From contig NZ_BMLY01000007.1 of the NCBI RefSeq assembly GCF_014645555.1, positions 62,001 to 126,000 of the forward strand: 64,000 bases of DNA, in the 5' to 3' direction. The stretch comes from Silvimonas amylolytica. GTDB taxonomy: Bacteria; Pseudomonadota; Gammaproteobacteria; Burkholderiales; Chitinibacteraceae. Shown here one piece after another: positions 18,682 to 27,470 of this stretch. Under the pieces are notes generated by a model. The model worked only from the letters and a program-made list of their open reading frames with translations. It was not told the DNA's origin and searched no databases. The first letter of the stretch is position 1; each line of letters opens with the position of its first letter. The translations under genes were made by a program, and so were the position numbers.

Positions 18682-19428
18682 ATGCATTACCACTGGGACT
18701 GGGGCGTCTTTTTCAAGCCCACTGGTGTCGGCAGCGAAATCTATCTGAACTGGTTTGTTTCCGGTTTGATGATGACGCTGGGCGTGGCACTGTCAGCGTG
18801 GGTGATCGCGCTTATTCTGGGTACGGTGCTAGGCGTTATGCGAACTGTGCCGGGCAAGATCGTGTCGCGCATTGCCGGTGCTTATGTCGATCTGTTCCGC
18901 AACGTGCCGCTGCTCGTGCAATTGTTTGTCTGGTACTACGTCATACCCGACTGGCTGCCGGACAATCTCTCTAACTGGCTCAAACAGGATATCTCGCCTG
19001 TCACCAACGCCTTTATCACAGTGACAGTCTGCCTGGGCCTGTTCACCGCTGCACGCGTCTGTGAACAAGTCCGTACCGGCATTCAGGCCTTGCCCAAAGG
19101 GCAAACCAATGCGGCGCTGGCTTTGGGTCTGGCACTGCCGCAAGTTTATCGCCAGGTGCTGCTGCCACAGGCCTTCCGGATCATCATTCCGCCGCTCACT
19201 TCCGAGTTCCTGAACATCATCAAGAACTCTTCCGTGGCATCGCTCGTCGCCTTGCCAGAGTTGTTGGCACAAACCAAGCAACTGGTGGACTTCACGGCCA
19301 ACCAGTTTGAAGCGTACACACTGGGCACACTGATTTACTTTGTCGTGAACATGCTCTTGATGTTCTTCATGCGCTGGGTTGAAAAGCGTCTGCGCGTGCC
19401 GGGCCTGATCGCATTGGGAGGCAAATAA
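18682..19428 (+). CDS. gltJ: Glutamate/aspartate ABC transporter permease GltJ
   Basis: Inner-membrane permease of the glutamate/aspartate importer. The 248-residue protein has several hydrophobic segments and the cytoplasmic EAA-type coupling loop GIQALPKGQTNAALALGL. The N-terminus YHWDWGVFFKPTGVG is like that of E. coli GltJ. It heads the gltJ-gltK-gltL run, in which gltK starts 1 base after the gltJ stop. Together with GltK it forms the heterodimeric channel. Confidence 0.94.
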   Translation: MHYHWDWGVFFKPTGVGSEIYLNWFVSGLMMTLGVALSAWVIALILGTVLGVMRTVPGKIVSRIAGAYVDLFRNVPLLVQLFVWYYVIPDWLPDNLSNWLKQDISPVTNAFITVTVCLGLFTAARVCEQVRTGIQALPKGQTNAALALGLALPQVYRQVLLPQAFRIIIPPLTSEFLNIIKNSSVASLVALPELLAQTKQLVDFTANQFEAYTLGTLIYFVVNMLLMFFMRWVEKRLRVPGLIALGGK

Positions 19429-19429
19429 G

Positions 19430-20098
19430 ATGCTGCATTTTTCTGATTTGCAAGGCTCTCTGCCCGGCCTGTGGGAGGGTATGAAAGTCACGCTGCAGAT
19501 GCTGATCATGGCCGTTGTTGGCGGCATGTTCCTCGGCACGTTGCTGGCGCTGGCACGCCTGTCGCACAACAAAGTGCTGGCCGCCATTGGTGGCGCGTAT
19601 GTCACCTACTTCCGCTCGATCCCGCTGTTGATGGTGATCTCCTGGTTCTACTTTGCCGTACCGTTGATCATTGGCTGGGTCACCGGCACCAACCGCCCGA
19701 TTGGCGCGTTCACCTCGTGCCTGGTGGCTTTCACCATGTTTGAGGCCGCGTACTACGCCGAAATCGTGCGGGCGGGGATCCAGTCCATCTCTCGCGGGCA
19801 AATGAACGCCGCCTATGCCTTGGGCATGACCTATGGCCAGACCATGCGCCTTGTCGTGTTGCCCCAGGCATTCCGCAAGATGACCCCGCTGCTGCTGCAG
19901 CAGTCGATCATCCTGTTCCAGGATACGTCGCTGGTCTATGCAGTGGGCGTGCTCGACTTCTTTAACGTCGCCTATTCCAAAGGCAACATCACCGGTGAGT
20001 TGCAGCAGTACATCCTGCTGGCCGGTGCCGTGTATTTCGTGATCAGCTTCAGCGCTTCGCGCCTGGTGAAGCGTCTGCAAAAAAGGATGACCGTATGA
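19430..20098 (+). CDS. gltK: Glutamate/aspartate ABC transporter permease GltK
   Basis: Second permease subunit of the importer, 222 residues, HisM/GlnP type. The coupling loop is VRAGIQSISRGQMNAAYALG, followed by LVVLPQAFRKMTPLLLQQ. It starts immediately after gltJ and its stop overlaps the gltL start (ATGA), indicating tight co-translation. Confidence 0.94.
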   Translation: MLHFSDLQGSLPGLWEGMKVTLQMLIMAVVGGMFLGTLLALARLSHNKVLAAIGGAYVTYFRSIPLLMVISWFYFAVPLIIGWVTGTNRPIGAFTSCLVAFTMFEAAYYAEIVRAGIQSISRGQMNAAYALGMTYGQTMRLVVLPQAFRKMTPLLLQQSIILFQDTSLVYAVGVLDFFNVAYSKGNITGELQQYILLAGAVYFVISFSASRLVKRLQKRMTV

Positions 20099-20823
20099 TC
20101 TCCATCAAGAACGTCAGCAAGTGGTATGGCGACTTCCAGGTGCTGACCGATTGCTCCACCGAAGTGCAAAAAGGTGAGGTCGTAGTGGTGTGCGGCCCGT
20201 CGGGCTCTGGCAAATCTACGCTGATCAAATGTGTGAATGGCCTGGAGAGCTTCCAGCAAGGCACGATCACGGTCGATGGTATTTCGGTGGGCGACCCGAA
20301 AACCAACCTGCCCAAGCTACGCAGCCGCGTGGGTATGGTGTTCCAGCACTTTGAACTGTTCCCGCATCTGACCATTACCGAGAACCTGGCCCTGGCCCAG
20401 ACCAAAGTCTTGGGTCGCAACAAAGACGCTGCTATCGAAAAAGGCTTGAAGCTGCTGGATCGCGTGGGCCTGAAAGCGCATGCGCACAAGCATCCGGGGC
20501 AGTTGTCTGGTGGTCAGCAACAGCGTGTTGCCATTGCCCGCGCGCTGGCCATGGACCCGATCGCCATGCTGTTCGATGAGCCGACTTCCGCGCTGGATCC
20601 GGAAATGATCAACGAAGTACTGGATGTCATGGTTGAACTGGCCAAAGAGGGGATGACCATGATGTGCGTGACCCACGAAATGGGCTTTGCCCGCAAAGTG
20701 GCAAACCGTGTGATCTTCATGGATCGCGGCCAAATCATTGAAGATGCCAACAAAGACGAGTTCTTCGGCAGCCCGCGCTCCGAGCGCGCCCAAGCGTTTT
20801 TGTCCAAGATTCTGGCGCACTGA
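20095..20823 (+). CDS. gltL: Glutamate/aspartate ABC transporter ATP-binding protein GltL
   Basis: The 242-residue ATPase of the glutamate/aspartate importer. It begins MISIKNVSKWYGDFQVLTDC, as in E. coli GltL, and carries Walker [10 protein letters not shown], signature [16 protein letters not shown] and Walker [16 protein letters not shown]. It overlaps gltK by 4 bases and is followed by a strong terminator at 20845-20874. It is clearly closer to classical GltL than the orphan ATPase at 16600-17361. Confidence 0.95.
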   Translation: MISIKNVSKWYGDFQVLTDCSTEVQKGEVVVVCGPSGSGKSTLIKCVNGLESFQQGTITVDGISVGDPKTNLPKLRSRVGMVFQHFELFPHLTITENLALAQTKVLGRNKDAAIEKGLKLLDRVGLKAHAHKHPGQLSGGQQQRVAIARALAMDPIAMLFDEPTSALDPEMINEVLDVMVELAKEGMTMMCVTHEMGFARKVANRVIFMDRGQIIEDANKDEFFGSPRSERAQAFLSKILAH

Positions 20824-20844
20824 TCCCAGGTTCGTTCCAAAGAA

Positions 20845-20874
20845 AAAGCCACGGCAAACGCCGTGGCTTTTTTT
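20845..20874 (+). terminator. Rho-independent terminator of the glt operon
   Basis: An 11-bp perfect stem (20845-20855 with 20860-20870), loop AAAC, runs into seven T residues. It closes gltL and may also serve the converging Spy-like gene. Confidence 0.92.
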
Positions 20875-20911
20875 GTACCCAGGAGCCTGAGCGGGCGCCC
20901 TGGTTTACTGC

Positions 20912-21427
20912 TTACTGTTGGGGTGCATCACCCTTCTGGTCATGCTTGGCGCGCCATTGTTCCATCTTGGCTTCGCGCTCTTTCATTTTGGCCTGCAGTT
21001 GTTGCTGCTGAGCCGGGGTCAGCACTGCATAGAGCTGATGCTGGAACTTGATGCGGGCAGCATGGGCAGCAACCATTTGCTGGGCGTCAGCCTGCGCCAG
21101 TTGGTCTGCCTTGGCATCGCTGTAATCTGGCGAGAACAGCAGTGCCTGTTCTTGCTGGTGCGAAGCGCGCATGGCGTCCATTTCCTGCTTCATGTTCTGG
21201 CGGTTGGCTTGCATCAATTGCTTGACCTGGGCCTTTTGCGCATCAGTCAGATTCAGATCTTTGAAGAAGAAACCATCATGCGGGCCATGAGGACCACCAC
21301 GCATATGATGGCCCGGAGGCGGAGGCGGGTTGCCGCCGGCAGCATCATCAGCAAAGGCAGCAGTCATGGCACCACCCAGCGCCATAGCGGCTACAACAGC
21401 AGTCAGCAGATTACGAGTCTTGAACAT
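20912..21427 (-). CDS. Spy/CpxP-family periplasmic protein
   Basis: A 171-residue secreted protein with signal peptide (LLTAVVAAMALGGAMTAAFA), a Pro/His/Gly-rich segment, then a long helical region with two LTxxQ-type motifs (LNLTDAQKAQV near residue 58 and LTPAQQQQL near 135), the hallmark of Spy and CpxP. These proteins are periplasmic chaperones or Cpx-pathway inhibitors. A CpxRA-like system is encoded 0.8 kb away, and the upstream gap carries a 10-bp-phased GTTAA repeat (21511-21525) that could be its operator. Methionine-rich Gln/Lys helices fill the middle. Confidence 0.87.
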   Translation of the reverse strand: MFKTRNLLTAVVAAMALGGAMTAAFADDAAGGNPPPPPGHHMRGGPHGPHDGFFFKDLNLTDAQKAQVKQLMQANRQNMKQEMDAMRASHQQEQALLFSPDYSDAKADQLAQADAQQMVAAHAARIKFQHQLYAVLTPAQQQQLQAKMKEREAKMEQWRAKHDQKGDAPQQ

Positions 21428-21510
21428 GGTTTGCTCCTTTGTACACGACTTGGTTTTATCGGGTCTGGCAGAGGTCTGCCGGCGATGTTTGCATTATCCG
21501 GCGCCTCTTT

Positions 21511-21525
21511 GTTAAGCGGTGTTAA
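21511..21525. promoter_or_regulatory. Candidate response-regulator box upstream of the Spy-like gene
   Basis: Two GTTAA pentamers lie exactly 10 bases apart (21511-21515 and 21521-21525), and GTAAAGTTAA follows at 21543-21552. The arrangement resembles CpxR boxes (GTAAA-N4/8-GTAAA) and suits an OmpR-family dimer. It sits about 85 bases upstream of the Spy-like start. No binding evidence is available. Confidence 0.4.
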
Positions 21526-21585
21526 TCGATTGAAAAGGTGAAGTAAAGTTAAGTATCAGCCCTTTTCAACCGGGGTTTTACGGTA

Positions 21586-21924
21586 TCAACCGCGATGATC
21601 GCGCTGGCCGTTATGCCAGCCGTTATCGTGATGATTGTCCCAATGCGCTGGCACTGGACGGTAGTAAACCGGACGCGGCGCCACATACACCGGACGCGGT
21701 GCGTAGTAGACAGGGCGCGGTGCAACGTAGACCGGACGGGGTGCGACCACCACCGGCACGGCCGGGGCGACGTAAACCGGAGCTGGGGCGACCATAACGG
21801 GTGCGACCGCTACCGGCAGCCCCAGACCGATGCTGACCGATACATGCCCACCGGCCATGGCAGGCGCGGCGGCGAAGCCAGCAGCGACTACGGCAGCGCC
21901 AATCAGGTATTTGATCTTCAACAT
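21586..21924 (-). CDS. Secreted Pro/Tyr/Val-repeat protein
   Basis: A 112-residue protein whose start at 21924 follows GGAGATCACC. A signal peptide (YLIGAAVVAAGFAAAPAMA) is followed by a hydrophobic Gly/Val stretch, then at least four copies of a unit like APRPVYVAPRPVYY, ending in a His/Asn/Gly/Asp-rich tail. Proteins of this type are common but functionally undefined; an envelope role is an inference from the signal peptide and the Cpx-like neighbours. A GCAAA-N6-GTAAA sequence lies 120 bases upstream. Confidence 0.75.
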   Translation of the reverse strand: MLKIKYLIGAAVVAAGFAAAPAMAGGHVSVSIGLGLPVAVAPVMVAPAPVYVAPAVPVVVAPRPVYVAPRPVYYAPRPVYVAPRPVYYRPVPAHWDNHHDNGWHNGQRDHRG

Positions 21925-22042
21925 GGTGATCTCCAAAAAAGTGGAATCGCCGTTTACGGCCGGCGGGGCGGTGTGCCTTGCCGTTGCCGTGTGGCGTGAT
22001 TCCACTATGCTCGGCCCATTGGTAAAGGTGGGTTATCAAAGT

Positions 22043-22058
22043 GCAAAGATTGCGTAAA
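22043..22058. promoter_or_regulatory. Candidate Cpx-type box between the Pro/Tyr-rich gene and cpxR
   Basis: GCAAA at 22043-22047 and GTAAA at 22054-22058 are separated by six bases, and another GTAAA begins at 22022. The divergent gap 21925-22241 could use such a site for both genes. This is a consensus-level guess. Confidence 0.3.
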
Positions 22059-22241
22059 GCGAGCCCCTCCAGGCTGGTTTATGGGGGCTAATTCGGCGAA
22101 GATGTGAACCGGATCACGTGAGATTCAATACGGCGAACATATTGATCCGGCTGCGTTTATTCTCTCGGGCCAGGTTTGGACAAGAGAACGGAAAACCCGT
22201 CGGGCCGTCGTAACGAAGAAAAGAAGCTAAGGGAAAACATC

Positions 22242-22931
22242 ATGCGTATTTTGCTGGTGGACGATGACACCGAGCTCTGCACCATGCTCAAAGAATATCT
22301 CGGCACCGAAGGATTCGAAGCCGATGCCGTGCACGATGGCGAAGCTGGCGTCGCGGCCGCCTTGTCAGGCAAGTACGCCATCATGGTGCTCGACGTCATG
22401 ATGCCGCGCATGGGTGGCATTGAAACATTGCGGCAAATCCGTGAAAAAAGCCGGATTCCCGTGATCATGCTGACCGCCAAGGGCGATGATATCGACCGCA
22501 TTATTGGCCTTGAACTCGGTGCGGACGATTACGTGCCCAAGCCCTGTCAGCCGCGCGAGCTGGTAGCCCGTCTGCGTGCAATTTTGCGCCGCACCGGCAG
22601 CGCAGAAGCCCCGGAAGAAGACCCGAATATCCCGCTGGTTTCTGGCCGGCTTCATCTGCACCCGGCTTACCGGCGCGCTGAGCTGGATGGCCAGACACTG
22701 GATCTGACCAGCTCCGAATTCAACTTGCTGGAAATGCTGCTGCGTGCGCAAGGCAAAGTACTGAACAAGAATGAACTGTGCGAGCAAGCGCTGGGCCGCC
22801 CGTTTACCCGATATGACCGTAGCGTGGACGTACACATGAGCAATCTGCGGCAAAAACTGGGCAATTACCCGGACGGCCGGACGCCAATCCAGACCGTGCG
22901 CGGGATTGGTTATCAATGGCAAACCGAATAA
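22242..22931 (+). CDS. cpxR: CpxR-like two-component response regulator
   Basis: An OmpR/PhoB-family transcription factor of 229 residues: receiver domain with phosphoacceptor D51 (VLDVMMPRMGG), acidic pocket DDD at residues 7-9, conserved Lys in YVPKPCQPREL, and a C-terminal winged-helix domain ending IQTVRGIGYQW. The start at 22242 (MRILLVDDDT) is preceded by AAGGGA; an upstream start would add 22 non-conserved residues. The partner kinase follows 80 bases downstream, and a Spy/CpxP-like gene lies close by, which favours the Cpx assignment over other OmpR-type regulators. Confidence 0.85.
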   Translation: MRILLVDDDTELCTMLKEYLGTEGFEADAVHDGEAGVAAALSGKYAIMVLDVMMPRMGGIETLRQIREKSRIPVIMLTAKGDDIDRIIGLELGADDYVPKPCQPRELVARLRAILRRTGSAEAPEEDPNIPLVSGRLHLHPAYRRAELDGQTLDLTSSEFNLLEMLLRAQGKVLNKNELCEQALGRPFTRYDRSVDVHMSNLRQKLGNYPDGRTPIQTVRGIGYQWQTE

Positions 22932-23011
22932 AGGCAAACCGGCCAAACGCTGGCAACACGACCTTAACTGGCGTGGTCCAGGGCCCGTCTCCCTCTTCTC
23001 TCCGAGTCTGA

Positions 23012-24421
23012 ATGAAAATGCCCAAAGGTCGTCTGTTCTGGAAAATCCTGATCGGATTCTGGCTCACGCTCACTTGCGTGTTCTTTGGCGTCGCCGCCAT
23101 TTTCGCGATTTACGACGAGCAACGTGCGGGCATGCAAGACGCACTGGCAACGAATCCACGCATGTCCGTGCTGACTACATCGACCGCCAGCGTATTGCAC
23201 TATGGCGGCATCGAAGCCCTGCGTGAGGTGTCCCGCAGCTGGCCACGGTTTGCCAAGTCCAACTTGCTGGCGGTGGATGACGATGGCAAGGATGTATTTG
23301 GCCGTCCAGTACCCGCACGCGCGTTGGCCATGGCACACGATTATCTGAAGAACACACCGCGCCCGGCTGAAGGTGAGCCCGATCAGAGCATGCCCAGTGT
23401 GTTGCAAACACAAACGCCAGATCACCGTAACCTGATGATTTTTGCGGTGCTCGACGAAAACATGGTGCGCCGTACCCCGCCACGCCAGTGGTTGCCGCCG
23501 CAACTGCTGTGGCTAGGCGCCTTCGGTAGCCTGATTTTCAGCGCCCTGCTAGCCTGGTATCTGACTCGGCCCATCCGGCTGTTGCAACGCGCCTTCGATC
23601 GCGTCGCCAATGGTGATCTGGACGAACGCATCGCACCGCGCATGGGTCGGCGCCGTGACGAAATTGCTGATCTTGGGCATGACTTTGACCGGATGGCGGA
23701 ACGCCTCAAACAGCTGGTGCATTCACAACGCCAGTTGCTGCACGATGTTTCGCACGAACTGCGCTCGCCGCTGGCACGTTTGCAGGTGTCCGTCGGGCTG
23801 GCACGCAAACAGCCAGATAATCTGATGACCAGCCTGGACCGCATTGAACGTGAATCAAAGCGCCTGGATGAACTGGTGGGTGAGTTGCTGACCCTGTCAC
23901 GGCTGGAAGTCGCCGGGACGGGCGATCCTGATCACTACTTCGACATGATCGAATTACTGGACACCATCGTCGCCGACGCGCGCTTTGAAGCTGAAAACGC
24001 GGGGGTAGACATTGCCCTGACGATGGACCCGGCACTGGATAATCAGGAAGCCATTTTGCGTGGCCGTGCAGAACCGCTCTACCGGGCCGTGGAAAACGTG
24101 GTACGTAACGCGCTCAAATACTCCCGCCCCGGTCAGCGTATTGATATGGCAGTCCACCTTGCTGAGGCAGGCCACACGCTAGAGATCAGCGTCGCCGATC
24201 AAGGCCCCGGTGCGCCGGAGGATCAACTTGGATTGATGTTCCAGCCCTTTGTGCAACTCGATGGCGAGAACCGCCAACCGGGTTATGGGCTCGGTCTGGC
24301 CATTGCCCAGCGCGCGGTTCAAGCACACGGCGGCACCATTATCGCGACCAATCGACCAGAGGGCGGCCTTGCCATGATCATCCGTCTGCCCCTGCAAGCC
24401 GGGCTGACTGCGGCCGCCTGA
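23012..24421 (+). CDS. cpxA: CpxA-like sensor histidine kinase
   Basis: A 469-residue inner-membrane kinase: first membrane segment at about residues 9-31 (ILIGFWLTLTCVFFGVAAIF), a periplasmic sensor region of about 130 residues, and a second segment near 165-185 (LLWLGAFGSLIFSALLAWYL). A HAMP domain follows, then the HisKA box LLHDVSHELRSPLARLQ with the phosphorylated His, and an ATPase domain with VADQGPGAPED and YGLGLAIAQRA. Architecture and length match CpxA. It pairs with the regulator gene upstream. It ends 4 bases from the convergent lipoprotein gene. Confidence 0.88.
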   Translation: MKMPKGRLFWKILIGFWLTLTCVFFGVAAIFAIYDEQRAGMQDALATNPRMSVLTTSTASVLHYGGIEALREVSRSWPRFAKSNLLAVDDDGKDVFGRPVPARALAMAHDYLKNTPRPAEGEPDQSMPSVLQTQTPDHRNLMIFAVLDENMVRRTPPRQWLPPQLLWLGAFGSLIFSALLAWYLTRPIRLLQRAFDRVANGDLDERIAPRMGRRRDEIADLGHDFDRMAERLKQLVHSQRQLLHDVSHELRSPLARLQVSVGLARKQPDNLMTSLDRIERESKRLDELVGELLTLSRLEVAGTGDPDHYFDMIELLDTIVADARFEAENAGVDIALTMDPALDNQEAILRGRAEPLYRAVENVVRNALKYSRPGQRIDMAVHLAEAGHTLEISVADQGPGAPEDQLGLMFQPFVQLDGENRQPGYGLGLAIAQRAVQAHGGTIIATNRPEGGLAMIIRLPLQAGLTAAA

Positions 24422-24425
24422 TTGT

Positions 24426-24698
24426 TCAAGGGGTCGCTACCGGCTCCGTAACATGGACAGTTGCGGTTTGGGCTGGCGCGGCGGCGGGTGCCGCTGTCGC
24501 CTTGTCGATCGCCCAGCTTGCGCCGTTCACGCCCGCCTTGCCGACATCCCACGCGACACCTGCAGTGGTCGTGGCGACATTCACCGTGGTGGCCGCGACA
24601 TTGACAGCCGCCGCCCCCACCGCGACCGTGGTCGTCACCACGCTACAACCTGAGAAAACCGTGGCCATCAGTGCGATGGCCAGTAACTGCAATTTCAT
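24426..24698 (-). CDS. Small putative lipoprotein
   Basis: A 90-residue protein with signal sequence MKLQLLAIALMATVFSGCS and a plausible lipobox (VFSGC, Cys 18). The mature part is a run of Val/Ala/Thr/Gly (VVTTTVAVGAAAVNVAATTV) resembling glycine-zipper or beta-sheet forming segments, then an Ala/Pro-rich end. It is convergent with cpxA and lies upstream of dgt's end in the same direction as dgt, 48 bases after the dgt stop. I cannot assign a function. It might belong to the group of NF038104-type small lipoproteins. Confidence 0.7.
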   Translation of the reverse strand: MKLQLLAIALMATVFSGCSVVTTTVAVGAAAVNVAATTVNVATTTAGVAWDVGKAGVNGASWAIDKATAAPAAAPAQTATVHVTEPVATP

Positions 24699-24745
24699 TT
24701 TTTGCTCATTGATATTGTTGTTCTGGTGGGAGAGATCCGGACGCG

Positions 24746-26068
24746 CTACCGCCCCATACCGCCGACCTGCTGCGCGAGATAGGTCGCGTAGTTGTCCGTC
24801 ATGCCGCCGATGAAATCGAGCACACGCCGGTAGGTCTGATAGATCGGCCATTCCTTTTTCGGGGCGTTGTATTCCATCAGATCCAGAATGCGCTTCATCC
24901 GGAACGGCAACTCTGGCGAGATCTTCAGCTGGTAAGCGGCGTTGCAGAATGCATCAAGCAGGATATCGAGACAAGTGAAGGAGCCAACCTCAATTTCCAC
25001 CTTGCGACGAGCGTTGAAAATCCGGTCACGGGCGAGCTGTTTGGATTCAGCAATACCATGGCGCACGCTGGCCGGGCAGTCGTTGATCAGATCGCCTTGA
25101 TAACCGCCATCCATCAAGCGTGGATAAACCTTGATGAATGCTTCGGCGACCTCTTGCACGCAACGGCCAATCGCCTTGCCGCGCAACAACGAGATCTTGC
25201 GCCGGGTCGAAGGTGCGGCGGCGACTTCCAGCCGCAACAATTCATGATCGCCCCCGCAAATTTTCAGCAAGATGGGTTCGACCACCTCATAAGGCAGCAT
25301 GCCAATCTCAATGCCGTCTTCCAGATCCAGAATGGCGTAGCAAATGTCATCCGCCGCTTCCATCAGGTAAGAGAGTGGATGCCGCGCCCATTTACCCGGT
25401 GCAAGCAACGGCAGACCAAGCGTGTGCGCCACTTCTTCCAGCAACGACTGCTCAGACTGGTAACAACTGAACTTGCCTTTCTCCCCGGCATGTTCGCTTG
25501 TCCAGGGGTATTTGAGGGTCGCGCCCAGCGTAGCGAACGTTAGCCGCATGCCGCCCTCAAAACGATGGTTTTCCAGTTGGGTCACCACCCGGAACCCCTG
25601 CGCATTGCCTTCAAACGTTTGCAGATCACGGCGCTCACCCGCCGTCAGATTCTGCAGCAGGTAGGCGTGCTCATCACGGCGAAACCAGTCACGGATCGCG
25701 TATTCACCGGCATGCCCAAACGGTGGATTGCCTATGTCATGGGCCAGGCAAGACGCCTGGATAATCGCCCCCAGGTCGTAGGGAGAAATATGTCCGGGCA
25801 GTTTGTCTTTCAGCTTCTCGCCAACCAGGATGCCCAGGCTGCGACCGACACAGCCGACCTCGATGGAGTGTGTTAATCGGGTGTGAACGTGGTCATTCTC
25901 GGTTAACGGGTGTACTTGGGTTTTGCGCCCAAGCCGGCGAAACGGGGAGGAAAACACGATGCGATCGTGATCCTTGTGAAAATCGCTGCGCGAGAATTCC
26001 GCATCGTGCGCGGGCAGGCGTGAGGCGCCCAGCCGATCGGCGGTCAGGAGGCGGTTCCAGTCCATCAT
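24746..26068 (-). CDS. dgt: Deoxyguanosinetriphosphate triphosphohydrolase
   Basis: dGTPase hydrolyses dGTP to deoxyguanosine and inorganic tripolyphosphate. The 440-residue cytoplasmic HD-domain protein shows the metal site as HTRLTHSIEV and CLAHDIGNPPFGHAGE (HD pair about residue 110), and YLMEAADDICYAILDLEDGI in the second half. The N-terminal HDRIVFSSPFRRLGRKTQV is the family signature. Length fits dGTPase-like type 2/3 enzymes. The gene begins ATGATG; either methionine could start. Confidence 0.94.
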   Translation of the reverse strand: MMDWNRLLTADRLGASRLPAHDAEFSRSDFHKDHDRIVFSSPFRRLGRKTQVHPLTENDHVHTRLTHSIEVGCVGRSLGILVGEKLKDKLPGHISPYDLGAIIQASCLAHDIGNPPFGHAGEYAIRDWFRRDEHAYLLQNLTAGERRDLQTFEGNAQGFRVVTQLENHRFEGGMRLTFATLGATLKYPWTSEHAGEKGKFSCYQSEQSLLEEVAHTLGLPLLAPGKWARHPLSYLMEAADDICYAILDLEDGIEIGMLPYEVVEPILLKICGGDHELLRLEVAAAPSTRRKISLLRGKAIGRCVQEVAEAFIKVYPRLMDGGYQGDLINDCPASVRHGIAESKQLARDRIFNARRKVEIEVGSFTCLDILLDAFCNAAYQLKISPELPFRMKRILDLMEYNAPKKEWPIYQTYRRVLDFIGGMTDNYATYLAQQVGGMGR

Positions 26069-26368
26069 GATCAGGTTTTCCAGGGGTAATCCGTGACAAC
26101 AACAGAAGATCGGCCAACCTCAGCCGCAAGGGGTTCATCATACCGTGCGAGGCCGCTGGCCGCGCGGGTTGTGGCGTTTCGGGCGGCCTTCTGACGTGCG
26201 GTCTGATAACCCCTTTCTGCAGGGATTGTTGCAAGTCAATGAATTGGCACGAATTTCAATTTCAGGTATTCAGCAATTAGCAGCAACAAATACATATTAA
26301 ACAAAAACTTGTGCCCCTTTTGGTCGCATCCTGGGTAAAATGGCCGCCGTTTTTTTCCGGGAAAGATC
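26069..26368. other. 300-bp intergenic region between dgt and potA
   Basis: This divergent gap must contain promoters for dgt (leftward) and potABC (rightward). The last 130 bases are A+T-rich compared with the flanks. A TAAAAT sequence at 26335-26340 could be the potA -10 element but lacks a good -35. No gene, repeat or clear operator was seen. Confidence 0.5.
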
Positions 26369-27457
26369 ATGGCACTGCTTGAGATTCGGGACGTGGTTAA
26401 ACGCTTCGGCGATTTCACCGCCGTCAACCATGTCAGCCTGAGTGTTGAGGCGGGCGAATTCTTTACCCTGCTGGGCCCGTCGGGCTGCGGCAAAACCACG
26501 CTGCTGCGTATGCTGGCCGGGTTTGAAGAACCCGATGAAGGCCAGTTACTGCTGGATGGCCAGCCGCTTAACGGTGTGCCGCCAGAAAAACGCCCTGTCC
26601 ACACGGTTTTCCAGAGCTACGCGCTGTTCCCGCACATGACGGTCGAACACAATGTCGCGTTCCCGCTCAAGATGGCCAAAGTACCCGCAGAGCAGATCAA
26701 GGCGCGCGTTGCCGAAGTGCTGGAAGACGTCCGCCTGACCCAGTTTGCGCGCCGCTTTCCGCATGAGCTCTCCGGTGGCCAGCGCCAGCGTGTCGCTATT
26801 GCCCGCGCCCTGGTGAACCGCCCGCGTGTGCTGCTGCTGGATGAACCGCTTTCTGCGCTGGATGCCAAATTGCGCGAGCAAATGCAGCTGGAGCTGATCA
26901 ACCTGCAAAAAGAAGTGGGCATCACGTTTATCTACGTGACGCACGACCAGGGCGAAGCACTGGCGCTGTCACACCGTATTGCCGTGATGAGTCAGGGCAA
27001 GGTCGAGCAACTGGACGCCCCCGAGAACATCTACAGCTACCCGAAGAGCCGCTTTGTGGCGGACTTTATCGGCCAGTGCAATTTGCTGGATGCCACGATT
27101 ACCGAGATTGCGGCAGACCGGATGAAGGTCGAGATCGCTGGCGTGGGCATTGCCGAAGTGCTGCCGGTGGCCGGCGCCGCCGTCGGCCAGCAAGGCACGC
27201 TGACGCTGCGGCCAGAAAAAATCAAACTGGGCGCGACACTACCGGCCGATGTGCCCGACGAAATCCACTTCAAGGGCAAGGTGCATGATTGCTTGTATCT
27301 GGGCGACGTGACTGTATATATCGTCGAGCTGGAAAACGGTACGCGCATTGAAACCATGCTGCCTAACGCTGCACCAGGCCGCGCACGTTTCTTCGATGAC
27401 AACGATCAGGTTGAACTGGCATGGCGTTTTGATGCCGGCCACTTCCTGCTGGCTTGA
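26369..27457 (+). CDS. potA: Spermidine/putrescine ABC transporter ATP-binding protein PotA
   Basis: The 362-residue ATPase of the polyamine importer. The N-terminal half has Walker A GPSGCGKTTLLRML, signature LSGGQRQRVAIARAL, Walker B LLLDEPLSALDAKLREQM and switch region YVTHDQGEALAL. The C-terminal third is a TOBE-type regulatory domain (LTLRPEKIKLG). The gene heads a tight potA-potB-potC run, with the receptor gene potD in a separate unit just downstream. Confidence 0.95.
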   Translation: MALLEIRDVVKRFGDFTAVNHVSLSVEAGEFFTLLGPSGCGKTTLLRMLAGFEEPDEGQLLLDGQPLNGVPPEKRPVHTVFQSYALFPHMTVEHNVAFPLKMAKVPAEQIKARVAEVLEDVRLTQFARRFPHELSGGQRQRVAIARALVNRPRVLLLDEPLSALDAKLREQMQLELINLQKEVGITFIYVTHDQGEALALSHRIAVMSQGKVEQLDAPENIYSYPKSRFVADFIGQCNLLDATITEIAADRMKVEIAGVGIAEVLPVAGAAVGQQGTLTLRPEKIKLGATLPADVPDEIHFKGKVHDCLYLGDVTVYIVELENGTRIETMLPNAAPGRARFFDDNDQVELAWRFDAGHFLLA

Positions 27458-27470
27458 GGACCGTTGACCC

